In this document: piece after piece, positions 36,522 through 46,700 of the stretch
Numbering within the stretch: the first letter of the stretch is position 1
Layout of the letters: the number at the start of each line of letters is the position of its first letter
Assembly (NCBI GenBank): GCA_014204435.1
Contig: JACHLF010000009.1
Span: 1-64,000, forward strand
Reading direction: 5' to 3'
Source: Mycobacteroides chelonae
GTDB lineage: Bacteria > Actinomycetota > Actinomycetes > Mycobacteriales > Mycobacteriaceae
DNA length: 64,000 nucleotides
Notes under the pieces: generated by a model
The model's input: only the letters and a program-made list of their open reading frames with translations
Told to the model about the DNA's origin: nothing
The model's database searches: none
Made by a program: the position numbers and the translations under genes

Positions 36522-37475
36522 CTACCGCCGGAATGCTCGGCGGTAGGCACTCGGCGTCGTCGCGGTGACCTTTCGTAGATGCGTCCGCATGGCCGTCACG
36601 CTGCCGAATCCGCATTGTGCGGCAATTGATTCCATGGTCATGTCGGTGTTCTCCAGCAACTCGCGAGCGCGGGTGGCGCGCTGCACGTCGAGCCAGCGCT
36701 TGGGCGTCGTGCCCACCTCCTCACCGAAGCGGCGGTTGAACGTCCGAAGGCTCAGATGTGCGTGGCGGGCCAGTGTGGACACATCGTCGACATTGGCGAG
36801 ACGCTCGGCCGCCCAGCTCAGTGTGGGGCCGATACCAGTGGAATCGTGAGATGTCTTGCTCGGCGGAATGAACTGAGCCTGGCCGCCGTCACGGTGCGGC
36901 GCCATCACGTTCCAGCGGGCCATATCCGATGCCGCCGCGGCCCCCAACTCGCGTCGCACCACGTGCAGGCACAGGTCCATGCCGGCCGACAGTCCCGCCG
37001 AGGTGAGGATGTCGCCGTCGTCCACATACAGCGCATCGGGCCGCAAGTCGACCAGCGGATAGAGCCTGCGCATGTCATCGCAGTACTCCCAATGCGTGGT
37101 GGCGGGCCTCCCGTCCAGCAGGCCCGCGGCTGCGAGGACGAATGCGCCCAGGCAGATGCTGAACAACACCGCCCCGCGTTGATGGGCGCTCGTCAGTGCA
37201 CCCAACACCTCCTCCGGTGGCGGGTAGTCGTGGGGGGCGCGTGCGGGAACGACGACGATGTCGGCGGTCTCAAGCGCATCGATGCCGTGTTCCACTTGGA
37301 GATTGAAACCATCTGGCGTCCAAATACTTCCGGGCCGATGGCCGCAGGTCACCAGATCGAATCCGTCCGGCTGGCCCGAGCGCCCCGGCCCTCTGCGGAA
37401 CATCTGCACGGCACACGCCAAGTCGTAGGTGATGACGCCGTCGAGAGCGAGTGCCGCCACCGTCTTGGTGCCCAT
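36522..37475 (-). CDS. GlxA-family transcriptional regulator (DJ-1/PfpI + AraC HTH)
   Basis: A 317-residue regulator. Residues about 5-165 form a DJ-1/PfpI-like domain (LALDGVITYDLACAVQMF; GAVLFSICLGAFVLAAAGLL with the Cys elbow). Residues about 215-317 hold two AraC-type HTHs (VSTLARHAHLSLRTFNRRFGEE; SIAAQCGFGSVTAMRTHLRKV). The first domain usually senses a small metabolite. Start ATG 37475. It is divergent from the HD protein gene, its most likely neighbour target. Confidence 0.9.
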   Translation of the reverse strand: MGTKTVAALALDGVITYDLACAVQMFRRGPGRSGQPDGFDLVTCGHRPGSIWTPDGFNLQVEHGIDALETADIVVVPARAPHDYPPPEEVLGALTSAHQRGAVLFSICLGAFVLAAAGLLDGRPATTHWEYCDDMRRLYPLVDLRPDALYVDDGDILTSAGLSAGMDLCLHVVRRELGAAAASDMARWNVMAPHRDGGQAQFIPPSKTSHDSTGIGPTLSWAAERLANVDDVSTLARHAHLSLRTFNRRFGEEVGTTPKRWLDVQRATRARELLENTDMTMESIAAQCGFGSVTAMRTHLRKVTATTPSAYRRAFRR

Positions 37476-37555
37476 AGCTCACTATGGCATGAATCCGAGC
37501 ATCTGTGGCATTCATGCCACTGGCCGCCGCCGGCGCAGCGGTCTTGACTCACAGG

Positions 37556-38308
37556 ATGACGACGATCGAATTGGACTGGCACTGGGCGACGAGAACCGGT
37601 GGAGAGGTCTCCGGCGCCCAACGGCGTGCTCTGTTGGGCCGTTTGTTTCGCGCACTGCCCGCGATGGTCGGCGATGCGGTCAAAACCCGGGTGGGCCGTC
37701 GTGGGCAGGGGCGAGTCGAGTTCGAGTCGATCGCGGTGCCCGATTCCGCGATCGCGCTCGCAGCCGAGCAGGAGGCGCGGGATTGTGTCACCGCGCACGT
37801 GCTTGAACACTCGTACCGCACATATTTCTTCGGGAAGGCATTGGCACGGCTGGACGGTGTGCAAGTCGACGACGAGCTCGTATACGTCTCCAGCCTGCTG
37901 CATGATCTGCAGCTGGAGCACCCGACACCGGGGCGGTGTTTCGCGGTGGTCGGTGGTGAGCGCGCCGCGCAGTTCGTCAGGGCTCATGGGGCTCCTGAAG
38001 ATCGCGCGGAGGCTGTCGGCGCGGCGATCGCGGCGCACATCACGCTGGGTGCCAGCGAAAACCTTTCAGATCCAGGTGGATTCGTATCGGCGGGGGCGGG
38101 CACCGACGTATTCGGGCTACGGCTGTCAGACCTCGACGCCGCGTGGGTAGAGGAGCTACTGCGACGGCACCCCCGATTGGAATTCAAGCGACACATGCTC
38201 AAGGCATGGGCAAATGAAGGCGCAGCGGTGCCCAAGGGGCGGGCGGCGTGGCTGACTCGCTATGCGGCATTCCCGCTGCTGGTCAGGGCCGCACCCTTCA
38301 TCGAGTAG
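37556..38308 (+). CDS. HD-domain phosphohydrolase family protein
   Basis: A 250-residue protein with metal-binding HD motifs: His in VLEHSYRTYFFGKAL, the HD pair in VSSLLHDLQLEH, and later His in AAHITLGAS. This arrangement matches HD-superfamily hydrolases close to cyanamide-hydratase-like proteins. Substrate unknown. ATG 37556 was chosen; the frame extends 17 codons upstream without a better start. Confidence 0.8.
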   Translation: MTTIELDWHWATRTGGEVSGAQRRALLGRLFRALPAMVGDAVKTRVGRRGQGRVEFESIAVPDSAIALAAEQEARDCVTAHVLEHSYRTYFFGKALARLDGVQVDDELVYVSSLLHDLQLEHPTPGRCFAVVGGERAAQFVRAHGAPEDRAEAVGAAIAAHITLGASENLSDPGGFVSAGAGTDVFGLRLSDLDAAWVEELLRRHPRLEFKRHMLKAWANEGAAVPKGRAAWLTRYAAFPLLVRAAPFIE

Positions 38309-38311
38309 CAG

Positions 38312-39577
38312 CTACCGCTGTAACAGCCTGCGTAGCAGATGTAGGGCGACGGTGGTCGCTCGCTCGCGAATCTGGTTGCGATTGCCCGGGATGACAACCC
38401 GGAGATCGGCCTTCTCCCCCGCCGCAGTCTTCGCGCAGAAACACACCGTTCCCACCGGCTTGTCCGGTGTACCTCCGCCCGGCCCGGCCACGCCGGTGGT
38501 GGACACCGCGATATCGGCACCCAAAGCCTTCAACACACCGTCCGTCATGGCCTCGGCGACCTGCGGCGACACCGCCCCATGACTGGCGAGCAGCTGTGGA
38601 TCCACATGTAGCTGACCCACCTTGGCGTCATTGGCGTAGCTGATCACACCGCCCAGAAAGTACGCAGAGGAACCCGGAACGTCGGCGATCCGGGCCCCCA
38701 ACAGCCCCGCGGTGCACGACTCGGCAACCGCCAGACGCCTCGCGCTCAGCAACCGGGCCACTAGCTCGTCGACGGTCGAACCGTCGGAAGAGAACAGTGC
38801 CGAACCATGCCGGGTGTGGATGAACTCGTGGAGGCGATCCCAGATGGGGCCGGCCGTGGGCTCGAATCGTGTGACTACCTCCACCTCGCTACGCCGCAGG
38901 CAGGTGGTGATCTCCAGTGCACCAAGGCTTCCCAGCTCCGATTCGGCGAGCCGGAGGGTCTCGGCGATGTCCGGCTCGGTGATGCCGTACAGGCGCAGCG
39001 TGGTCTGTTCGATAGCCGCGACGTCTTCTCCCACCAACGCCCGGAAGGGCGCGGCATCGACGGCCGAGGACCACATGCGTTGAAGCTCATGCGGGGGCCC
39101 CGGCAGCACGACGATGACCACCTTGTCCCTGCACATGATTGCCCCGGGTGCGGTGCCCACCGGATCCAGCGCCTGCCCCTGCGCCGGCACGAGTGCTTGT
39201 TTGGCAATGCCGACACGTAACGCCTCCCAGTCGACGTTCTCGCGGCGCTTCGCCATCGGTCGCAGCCGATCCATGATGGCAGCTTCTAGGGCGGCATCGA
39301 AAACGAGTGTAGTACCGGCGAATTCGGCCACGGTGGGCAGCGTCATGTCGTCTGCGGTGGGCCCGAGTCCGCCGGAAGTGACGATGAGATCGACCCCTTG
39401 ATCGGCGAGAAATTCCAGTTGCGCTATCAGATCCTCTTTGCGGTCCCCGCAGACACAGATATGGGCAACGTCAACCCCCACTTCTCGGAGATGCTCGGAA
39501 AGCCATGGCCCGTTCGCGTCGGCGACCCGCCCGGTGAGGACTTCGGTGCCCGTGACCACGATTCCCGCGCGCAACAT
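38312..39577 (-). CDS. cinA: CinA-family nicotinamide-nucleotide amidohydrolase-related protein
   Basis: A 421-residue full-length CinA. The N-terminal MoaB/MogA-like domain has GTEVLTGRVADANGPWLSEHL and VDLIVTSGGLGPTADDMT. The C-terminal CinA/PncC domain has LAVAESCTAGLLGARIADVPGS and VSTTGVAGPGGGTPDKPVG. CinA proteins act in pyridine nucleotide salvage (ADP-ribose pyrophosphatase and NMN deamidase activities); in mycobacteria CinA has been linked to drug tolerance through NAD-drug adduct cleavage. Converges with the HD gene, 3 bases apart. Confidence 0.93.
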   Translation of the reverse strand: MLRAGIVVTGTEVLTGRVADANGPWLSEHLREVGVDVAHICVCGDRKEDLIAQLEFLADQGVDLIVTSGGLGPTADDMTLPTVAEFAGTTLVFDAALEAAIMDRLRPMAKRRENVDWEALRVGIAKQALVPAQGQALDPVGTAPGAIMCRDKVVIVVLPGPPHELQRMWSSAVDAAPFRALVGEDVAAIEQTTLRLYGITEPDIAETLRLAESELGSLGALEITTCLRRSEVEVVTRFEPTAGPIWDRLHEFIHTRHGSALFSSDGSTVDELVARLLSARRLAVAESCTAGLLGARIADVPGSSAYFLGGVISYANDAKVGQLHVDPQLLASHGAVSPQVAEAMTDGVLKALGADIAVSTTGVAGPGGGTPDKPVGTVCFCAKTAAGEKADLRVVIPGNRNQIRERATTVALHLLRRLLQR

Positions 39578-39608
39578 GTCAGCAGCCTAGGCCGGTACGT
39601 TCGATGGC

Positions 39609-40016
39609 ATGACCGTGGGCATCGACGAAGGCGCCGTCATCGAATACATCATCACGACGTTTCCGGATCTACAGCACGAGGTTGTGCAGGGCAATTGGTT
39701 CTTTTTCCGCGGCGACGAAAGTCAGGTGCCGGTGATCACCCTGATGTCCAACGAGGCATTCGACACGTACTCAGATTTGGGGCGCCCGGCGGTGTATCGA
39801 CTCAACATCGGGGTCGGCGGTGACACTTTTGCGAACATCGCGGGAGACCGCGATGATTCGGTAGAGGTCGACTACACCGAGTTCGATCGGATCCTGCCTC
39901 ATCCGGAGTGTGGCGATGCCACATGGATATGCGTGCTCAACCCGGGTGAGGACACCTTTGCCGACGTCGTTAGGCCGTTGTTGGCCGAGGCCTGTGCGCG
40001 TGGCCGACAGAACTAG
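39609..40016 (+). CDS. DUF6194 family protein
   Basis: A 135-residue protein with the order typical of the DUF6194 family: ATG 39609, GNWFFFRGDESQVPVITLMS, VYRLNIGVGGDTF, DYTEFDRILPHPEC and WICVLNPGEDTF. Function unknown. Its stop overlaps the stop of the opposite-strand GNAT gene. Confidence 0.8.
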   Translation: MTVGIDEGAVIEYIITTFPDLQHEVVQGNWFFFRGDESQVPVITLMSNEAFDTYSDLGRPAVYRLNIGVGGDTFANIAGDRDDSVEVDYTEFDRILPHPECGDATWICVLNPGEDTFADVVRPLLAEACARGRQN

Positions 40017-41110
40017 ATTCCTGCCACGTACGCCCATAGTTCGCGCCCGCCGAAGGACTCGCCCAGAGTCGGCAGCGCAGGCCCCTCGCTCTGGAAACCG
40101 TGCGCGGCGAGGGCGCCGATCAGGTGTTGGTCATCGACTCGGGGCGCAACGGCGATCCGTCTCGTGGCCGCGGGACCGAGGGCCATGCCTCCGGCCAGGT
40201 CGGCGATGGTCGGGGTGAGTGCGTCCTCGGGCGCATCGGGATGTGGTCTGCCGATGAGCTCGGTCGTGGAGCTACCCGGGTCGACGGCTATCTCGACGGT
40301 ACCGGCTGCCCGGCCTGCCACCACCACCTCGATCTGGCGGCCCGGGGCAGCGGCCACGGTACGCCGACAGCGACTGCGGAGTTCGTAGTGCCCACGCGCC
40401 ACCAGGTCACCCCACGAAACCGCCGTCCTGCGTCCGACCTTCCACAAAGGCATGTTGTCCGAGAGGGCATCTCGCGCGCGGCGCAGCGTAGCAAGATTCT
40501 CGGTCGAGTTGCTCTGGAACCAAATCTGGTGATCGGTTGGTCGGCCGTCGTATTCGCGGAGCCGACGGCATGTTTGCAGCTGTGACCAGCCGACCGACTC
40601 GGCCAGTTTCTGCACCGCGACGTTCTGCACCGCAAGCGGCGCCACCGCGTGCGGAACGTCGGGGTTGGCCTCGAATCCGGCGATGATCAGGGATGTTTGT
40701 GCCCACCTGGTCACCGTGTGAGGAACCCCGGCGGTCCATGTCGATACCTCGGTGCCGCCCGTGCGCGGGTGTCGCCCCGCCATACTCAGGTGTCCCAGGA
40801 CGCGTTCACGACCCGCATCGAGGTGTACGAGCAGATATGAGGCCCCACCGCGTGCCACGTCGGCCAGGGTTTGCTTCCAGGTGTCAATCCACATGTACGG
40901 CGAATGCGCCGCGGCCCAGGACATGTCTGTGCGGCCGAAGGCCGGCGCCAGCCGCTTTGCGTACCGCAGATTGGTTTCTCGCCAGGACGGCCCGTCGGAG
41001 AGCCGCGGCGTGCGCAACATGACGGTCATTCCGTCGATCTCCACCGGACCCAGGCAGCTCGGGGCGACCGGTCGATGGCTCGCATGCATCACGGCAGGAT
41101 AGCGCACCAT
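40013..41110 (-). CDS. GNAT-family acetyltransferase (tandem paralogue 1)
   Basis: A 365-residue protein. Residues about 20-195 form a RimJ/RimL-type GNAT domain (MLRTPRLSDGPSWRETNLRY; YLLVHLDAGRERVLGHLSMA; FEANPDVPHAVAPLAVQNVA; GWSQLQTCRRLREYDGR). A C-terminal domain of unknown fold follows. It closely matches the gene at 41173 over its whole length, so the two are tandem duplicates. ATG 41089 (MHASH) is an alternative start. Confidence 0.78.
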   Translation of the reverse strand: MVRYPAVMHASHRPVAPSCLGPVEIDGMTVMLRTPRLSDGPSWRETNLRYAKRLAPAFGRTDMSWAAAHSPYMWIDTWKQTLADVARGGASYLLVHLDAGRERVLGHLSMAGRHPRTGGTEVSTWTAGVPHTVTRWAQTSLIIAGFEANPDVPHAVAPLAVQNVAVQKLAESVGWSQLQTCRRLREYDGRPTDHQIWFQSNSTENLATLRRARDALSDNMPLWKVGRRTAVSWGDLVARGHYELRSRCRRTVAAAPGRQIEVVVAGRAAGTVEIAVDPGSSTTELIGRPHPDAPEDALTPTIADLAGGMALGPAATRRIAVAPRVDDQHLIGALAAHGFQSEGPALPTLGESFGGRELWAYVAGI

Positions 41111-41172
41111 GCCAAGGACGCATTGGCGATTAATCCCCTACTGCGAGAAGGCGATTGCGGTGTACAGGCTGT

Positions 41173-42354
41173 CTATTTCGGCTGCGCGGTGGTCACCAGC
41201 GTCCACATCCGGCGTTTCACGCCGGGCTCTCCGAGGCTTGGTGGCGCCTCCCCCTCGTCGAGGAAGCCGTGTGCGGCAAGTCGGTCGGCGAGCGCCGAGT
41301 CGACATCGCGGGTCGCGACGACCGTCCGTCGCGACCCGTCCGGCCGATCTGCCAGGTGGCTCGCGAGGATGGACACCACCGAGATGCGGGCATCGTCCGA
41401 TATCGAAGCGCTCAGCCGGGGCACAAGCTCCGTTGTCGAGGTTCCGACATCGGAATGAACATCGACCGAACCCTCTGGGCGCCCGCCGACCAAGACGCGG
41501 TACCGGCCATGATCCGCCGGTGTGATGCGTATCACTTCCCCGCTGGTGGAGGATATTTCGAATGTGCGAAGGGATGCCGGAGCGCGCCATCTGCGACGCA
41601 CCAGCTGGCGGGCGCGGATAACGGCAAATCGCGCCCATGCGGTGAGGTATTCGGCCGTTGGCGTGCTGGATGTGGGCGGCGCGAGATCCACCTTCTTGAA
41701 GGGGATCTCCGTCAGCCGACGCCTGATCCAATCCCGATAGTCGGCGGTGTTGGAGAGCAGCCAGATGTGATGGTCCGACAACTGCCCGTCGTAGGGGCGC
41801 AATGTGCGACGTGTTTGTAGCTGGGCCCATCCCATGGAGTCGGAGAATCGGTTTGCGCGGATATTCGACACGGCGACCGGCGCCAGGGCGTGTGGGAGGT
41901 CGGGGTTTGCCTCGAATGCCGAGAGTACCGTGGTCAACTGGGCCCACGTACTCACCGCGGCCGGGACATCGACAGCCCACGAGGAGACCTCCGCGCCCCC
42001 GGTGCGCGGATCATGCCCGGTCATCGCGAAATGGCCGAGGACCTTCTCGGTGCCGTCTTCGATACCTACCAGCATATACGAGACGCCGCCCGCGCGCGTA
42101 TCCGCGAGGGCCGACCGCCAGGTGTCTACCCACATGACCGGAGAATGCGCGCTTTCCCAGTCCATGTCGTCGCGATGGAACGCCGGTGAAAGTCTCTCGG
42201 TGAATGTCAGTGCGGTTTCTCGCCAGGACGGGCCGTCCGCCAGCCGGGGCGGCCGCAGCGCCACGGTGATCCCCGCGATCGTGACGGGGCCGTGGTCGAC
42301 CAACGACCGAGTCCGGCATTTGCTGCGCACCGGGATAGGATACCGCAGAAACAT
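41173..42354 (-). CDS. GNAT-family acetyltransferase (tandem paralogue 2)
   Basis: A 393-residue paralogue of the preceding gene: ALRPPRLADGPSWRETALTF, YMLVGIEDGTEKVLGHFAMT, FEANPDLPHALAPVAVSNIR, GWAQLQTRRTLRPYDGQ, and the same C-terminal extension ending in a LGEPGVKRRMWTLV block. The shared SWRET, WTQL and GWxQLQTxRxLRxYDG patterns are nearly fixed between the copies while the C-terminal halves diverge. Substrates unknown. Confidence 0.78.
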   Translation of the reverse strand: MFLRYPIPVRSKCRTRSLVDHGPVTIAGITVALRPPRLADGPSWRETALTFTERLSPAFHRDDMDWESAHSPVMWVDTWRSALADTRAGGVSYMLVGIEDGTEKVLGHFAMTGHDPRTGGAEVSSWAVDVPAAVSTWAQLTTVLSAFEANPDLPHALAPVAVSNIRANRFSDSMGWAQLQTRRTLRPYDGQLSDHHIWLLSNTADYRDWIRRRLTEIPFKKVDLAPPTSSTPTAEYLTAWARFAVIRARQLVRRRWRAPASLRTFEISSTSGEVIRITPADHGRYRVLVGGRPEGSVDVHSDVGTSTTELVPRLSASISDDARISVVSILASHLADRPDGSRRTVVATRDVDSALADRLAAHGFLDEGEAPPSLGEPGVKRRMWTLVTTAQPK

Positions 42355-42371
42355 TCGCTATGCGCGAATGG

Positions 42372-42803
42372 TCAGCTGGCGGGAACCAGGACGAGTGGAA
42401 CCCGCCCCGCGCCGATGAGGCGATGCGACACCGATTGCCCGAGGAGGGTGTCGAGTGCCGACGCGGGTCCTCCCCGTGGACTCCCCAGCACGATCATCAA
42501 CGCGTCATGCTGTTGTGCCACCGCGAGAAGCTGAACGGCTGCGGGACCATGTGCCCGGTGGTATTCCCACGACACGTCGCCGGCCGCGAGTTCGTCTGTT
42601 GCCGCGGCAACAGCCGTGCGCGATGGTGATTCCCAGTTATCGCCGTCGGGGTCCAACGGCTCGTCGTCCAAGTCCTGAATGTGCACAACGTGCACGTGCG
42701 CGGCCAGCCGCCGTGCCAGATCGATTGCGAAGCGTAGTGCTGCGGTGCTTGGCGGATAGTGGTCCCACCCGACTACTAACTGGATGGCGGGTGACTCGCT
42801 CAT
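42372..42803 (-). CDS. Single-domain universal stress protein
   Basis: A 143-residue UspA-fold protein: N-terminal QLVVGWDHYPPSTAALRFA and the ATP-loop variant VLGSPRGGPASALDTLLGQS, which departs from G-2X-G-9X-G(S/T). ATP binding is therefore uncertain. ATG 42803 follows GGAGCT. It is leftward and ends 17 bases before the GNAT start. It may be co-transcribed with the crcB pair just upstream. Confidence 0.82.
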   Translation of the reverse strand: MSESPAIQLVVGWDHYPPSTAALRFAIDLARRLAAHVHVVHIQDLDDEPLDPDGDNWESPSRTAVAAATDELAAGDVSWEYHRAHGPAAVQLLAVAQQHDALMIVLGSPRGGPASALDTLLGQSVSHRLIGAGRVPLVLVPAS

Positions 42804-42813
42804 AGCTCCATCC

Positions 42814-43185
42814 TCACGCCAACGCCCATCCCAGCGCCAGCCCCACCGCGCATGCACCGACAGAGCCGAGCAATGTTCCAAATGTGTTGTACAGCGCCAG
42901 TGCCCACCGTCGCTGCTCGATCAACCGCACCGATTCGACACTGGCGGTGCTGAAGGTTGTGTAGCCGCCGCAGAATCCGGTGCCCAGCAGGGTGAGCAGT
43001 TGCGGGGACGCGTGGTGGAACACCACCAGCCCGGCCAACAGGCCGATGAGGGCTGATCCGCTGAGGTTGATCAGCAGCGTCGTCCAGGGAAACCGATGGG
43101 TCCACCAGCACTTGACGGCCGAATCCACCACGAATCGCAGTACTGCGCCCAGCGCCCCGGCCAGGACGACCGCCATGACCATCAT
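42814..43185 (-). CDS. crcB: CrcB fluoride channel subunit (second copy)
   Basis: A 123-residue four-helix Fluc/CrcB protein: GALGAVLRFVVDS, TTLLINLSGSALIGLLAG, and GTGFCGGYTTFSTASVE. Its start overlaps the first copy's stop (ATGA). Two unequal crcB genes in tandem suggest a heterodimeric channel, as in other actinobacteria and Firmicutes. Exports cytoplasmic fluoride. Start ATG 43185. Confidence 0.92.
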   Translation of the reverse strand: MMVMAVVLAGALGAVLRFVVDSAVKCWWTHRFPWTTLLINLSGSALIGLLAGLVVFHHASPQLLTLLGTGFCGGYTTFSTASVESVRLIEQRRWALALYNTFGTLLGSVGACAVGLALGWALA

Positions 43186-43652
43186 TGGGGACCGCCCGAA
43201 TAGCGCGCGAGAACTCTGGCCGCGACGGCTAGCCCGCCCAACGCGGCGGCCAAGCCCGCCGCGACGCTGACCAACGCATACACCACGCCGGTGAGCAGGA
43301 ATCCGTTGCGCGTGAGGGTGTCGATTTCCAGTGCGAGTGCGCTGTACGTCGTGAAGGCGCCACAAAAACCCGTTCCGAGAAACAGCCGGATGCGCCGACG
43401 CCAGCCGCCATCGGGTCCGAGCAGGGTGAGTGTCTCCAGGGCCGCACCGAGGATGAAGGCTCCGGACAGATTGGCCCAAAATGTTCCCCACGGCCAGGAG
43501 GCGCCCGAGGCCGGCCACATCTGCTCGAACCAAAAGCGCAGCGCGGTCCCGCATGCCCCGCCGAGGAACACCGAGAGCAGGGCGTAGGGGCGCAGGTGAA
43601 GTCGTAGATGCGGAAATTTCGGGGAGTGTCCACCGGTCACATTCGGTCCCAT
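43182..43652 (-). CDS. crcB: CrcB fluoride channel subunit (first copy)
   Basis: A 156-residue CrcB protein: FLGGACGTALRFWFEQ, WGTFWANLSGAFILGAAL, and GTGFCGAFTTYSALALE. The ATG at 43652 lies 19 bases past the fluoride riboswitch. A longer frame from 43673 would start inside the RNA element and was rejected. The two CrcB copies are coupled and probably co-assemble. Confidence 0.9.
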   Translation of the reverse strand: MGPNVTGGHSPKFPHLRLHLRPYALLSVFLGGACGTALRFWFEQMWPASGASWPWGTFWANLSGAFILGAALETLTLLGPDGGWRRRIRLFLGTGFCGAFTTYSALALEIDTLTRNGFLLTGVVYALVSVAAGLAAALGGLAVAARVLARYSGGPQ

Positions 43653-43670
43653 CGTGTTACGACACATCAA

Positions 43671-43732
43671 CACAGGAACTATCAGCCGTCAGCGGCGGTT
43701 CGGGACAAGCCCTGGCGAGATCCATCGCGCGT
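43671..43732 (-). ncRNA. Fluoride riboswitch (crcB RNA motif)
   Basis: The minus-strand RNA reads GCGCGAUGGAUCUCGCC at its 5' part, AACCGCC in the middle, and GGCUGAUAGUUCCUGUG at the 3' part. These are the GAUGG / AACCGC / GGCUGAU blocks of the fluoride-binding crcB motif in the right order and spacing. It lies in the 102-base gap between the nitrate reductase stop and the first crcB start, ideally placed to switch on crcB when fluoride binds. Recognition is by eye against the remembered consensus. Confidence 0.8.
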
Positions 43733-43754
43733 GATGAATATAGCGCGAGGTGTC

Positions 43755-46700
43755 TCAGTACACGTCGCGGACGTACCGTTTCTCGGCGACGAGCTCCTTG
43801 CGGAATTCGAGTGCCTCCTCCCCCGATAACCGTCCGTGCTTTTGAGCGATGGTGAGTAGTGCGCCGTCCACATCCTTGGCCATGCGGCTGGCGTCGCCGC
43901 ACACGTACAGGTGTGCGCCTTCGCGGAGCCACCGCCACATCTGCGCACCCTGCTCCATCATGCGATGTTGCACGTAGATACGTTTGGCCTGGTCGCGTGA
44001 GAACGCGAGATCGAGCCTGCGCAACGAACCGTCGCGCAGGAACCCGTCGAGCTCATCACGGTAGTAGAAGTGCTGCGTGCGGTGCTGATCGCCGAAGAAC
44101 AACCAGTTGGGTCCGGTGTGCCCGAGCGCGCGGCGTTCTTGCAAGAACCCGCGGAAGGGAGCAATACCTGTCCCCGGGCCGATCATGATCATCGGTGTAT
44201 CCGAGGTGCTGGGCGGGCGGAAATGCGGTGAACGCTGCAGAAAGATCGGGACGGGAAGTCGCTGAGCACGATCGGCCAGGAATGTCGATCCCACGCCACC
44301 ACGGGCTGAGCCGTCCGGCCCCCGGTAGCGAACGATGGACACCGTTAGCCCTATGGCTTGCGGGCTGACCAGCGGGCTCGACGAGATCGAGTACTGACGT
44401 GGCGTGAGTCTGATCAGAACCTGCCGCCATTCGTCGATATCGGCACGGATCGGGAATTCGCGAATCACGTCCAGTGCGTTGCGCCCCTGCAGCCATCGCC
44501 TGCGCGCTTCGCTGTCTGGGCCCCGCAACAACTTGATCGCGGGCTTGTCGCGGCGCCGCTCGGCGACGAAGCGCAGCAGATCATCGGTGACGCGGCAGAT
44601 GTCGTAGTGACTGGCGAGAGCGGTGGCCAGCGGAAGTTCACCGCCGTCGATGGTGATCGGCAGTTCCGCATCGAAACCGGTTGCTGCGAGCCAGCGTTGG
44701 ACATCTTCCTCGCGGTTCGTCGGATAGATCCCGAGCGCGTCGCCCACCGAGTATTCGACATCATGACCGGTGAGGTCGAACTCGATGCGCCGAACCTCCT
44801 TGCCGGAGCCGGGTGCGGAGAGAATCTCGTTGTGCGACAACGCCGCCAGGATGGGTGCGTCACGAGTGAAGCGCTCCGGCGCGGCTACCGGCAGCCCGTC
44901 GCTGCGCAATCGCCGGGCTGCCTCGGCGCTCCTGGCGGTACCGTCGCCGATCGCTTCCAGTAGGTCCGCGGTCCAGGACGCCACGAGCGTTCGGTCGGTG
45001 GCTTCTCCATCCACCCGTCCGAGCACCGGAGTGGCTCCCAGCTCGCGTAGCCGCGAGTCGAGGGCCTTGGCGTGACCACAGAAGTCCGCATATGCGCGGT
45101 CGCCGAACCCCAGTACCGCATAACGCATGTGGTTCAAGGGCTTGGTGTCGCCGGACAAGGCCGACCAGAATCGTGCGCCGTTGTCGGGCGGCCCGCCCTC
45201 GCCGAAGCTGCTGGCGATGAGCACCGCCGTATCGACGCCGCCGAGATCGGCCGGGTCGCACTCGTCCATCGCGGTCAGCGTCGCGGAGATTCCCGCCGAT
45301 TCCAGCAGCCGGTGCACCGAGGTGGCTGCGGTCTCGGCGTTGCCGGTCTGCGACGTCCACAGGATTGCGATGTCCCCCAGCGCTTCTGTCTGCTTTTCGG
45401 GTGCGTTGTCGGCAACCGATCGCCCGGTGGGGCGCAGCGCGACCGCGCTGACCTTGAATTCAGGTTGCAGTGAATCCGGATCGACGGCGTCGTTGGTCAC
45501 CGCGTTGATCGTCAGACCCGGGCCCTGCGCGTCGTTCCAGTGGAACGGGGCAAAACAGCTCCCGCGTTTGACTCTGTCGCTGATGGCCGCGGGCAGCTCT
45601 GCGACGCCTCTTCGCGATGCGACTTCGATGATGTGGCCCTCGGCGATCCCGAGCGTCGCAGCATCGTGTGGGTGGATCTCCACGAAGGGCGACGGGTGCA
45701 GCCGGTCTAGGGTCTTGATACGACCCGTCTTGGTAAGGGTATGCCAATGGTGTTGCAAGCGGCCGGTGTTGAGCACCATGGGGTATCCCTCGCCGGGGAG
45801 TTCCGCGGGATCACGGTGCGCCCGGGCGTGAAACGCTGCCCGGCGGGACGGGGTCGGGAAGGCCAGCCGCGGCACGGTGCCGTCCTCGGCGACGTGAAGG
45901 TCCTGGCTGATCCCGTCGTTCACATAGCGAATCGGGTTCCGGTCCCCAGCACTCTCGGGTGGACACGGCCATTGCACCGGGCCCTGTCGTAGCCGGGCGT
46001 AGCTCACGCCACGCATGTCATACCCGGTGCGTGGATTCCAGAATGCGCGGATCTCCTCGAAGATCTCCTCGCTCGAGGCGTAATCGAAGGCGTTTCCGAA
46101 CCCCATCGCGGTGGCGATATCGCAGATCAGTCGCCAATCAGGCTGGGCGTCGCCAGGCGGCTCGGCGGCCTGATTGGTCAAGGTGGCGGTGCGCTCCGAA
46201 TTGATGGAAACACCATCGGATTCGGCCCACAACGCGGCGGGCAGCAGGACGTCGGCGTACTCGTTGGTGGCCGTAGAAAGAAACGCGTCCTGGGCGATCA
46301 CCAGCTCGGCGCGTCGCAGGCCGTCGATCACGTTCTGCCGATTTGCCACCGAGGCCACGGGATTGGTACAGATGATCCAGCAGGCCTTGATGCTCCCCGC
46401 GGCCATCTGGGCGAACATGTCGACCGTGCCGGTGCCGAACTCCGCACGAACGGAGCCGGGAGCCAAATGCCATTGCTTCTCGACGAATTCACGATCGGCG
46501 GCAGACTTGACGGATCGTTGGCCCGGCAATCCCGGGCCCATGTAGCCCATCTCCCTGCCGCCCATCGCGTTCGGCTGGCCCGTCAACGAAAACGGTCCGC
46601 TGCCGGGACGGCAAATGGCTCCGGTGGCCAGATGTAGGTTGCAGATTGCGTTGGTGTTCCAGGTGCCATGGGTGCTCTGGTTGAGGCCCATGGTCCAGAG

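Noticed and set aside
41138..41980. A 280-codon leftward frame over the second GNAT gene
   Set aside because: Same strand but different frame from a clear GNAT protein; Arg/Gly/Pro-rich shadow.
43653..43673. Upstream start for the first crcB
   Set aside because: It would place the start codon inside the fluoride riboswitch; ATG 43652 is a better start.
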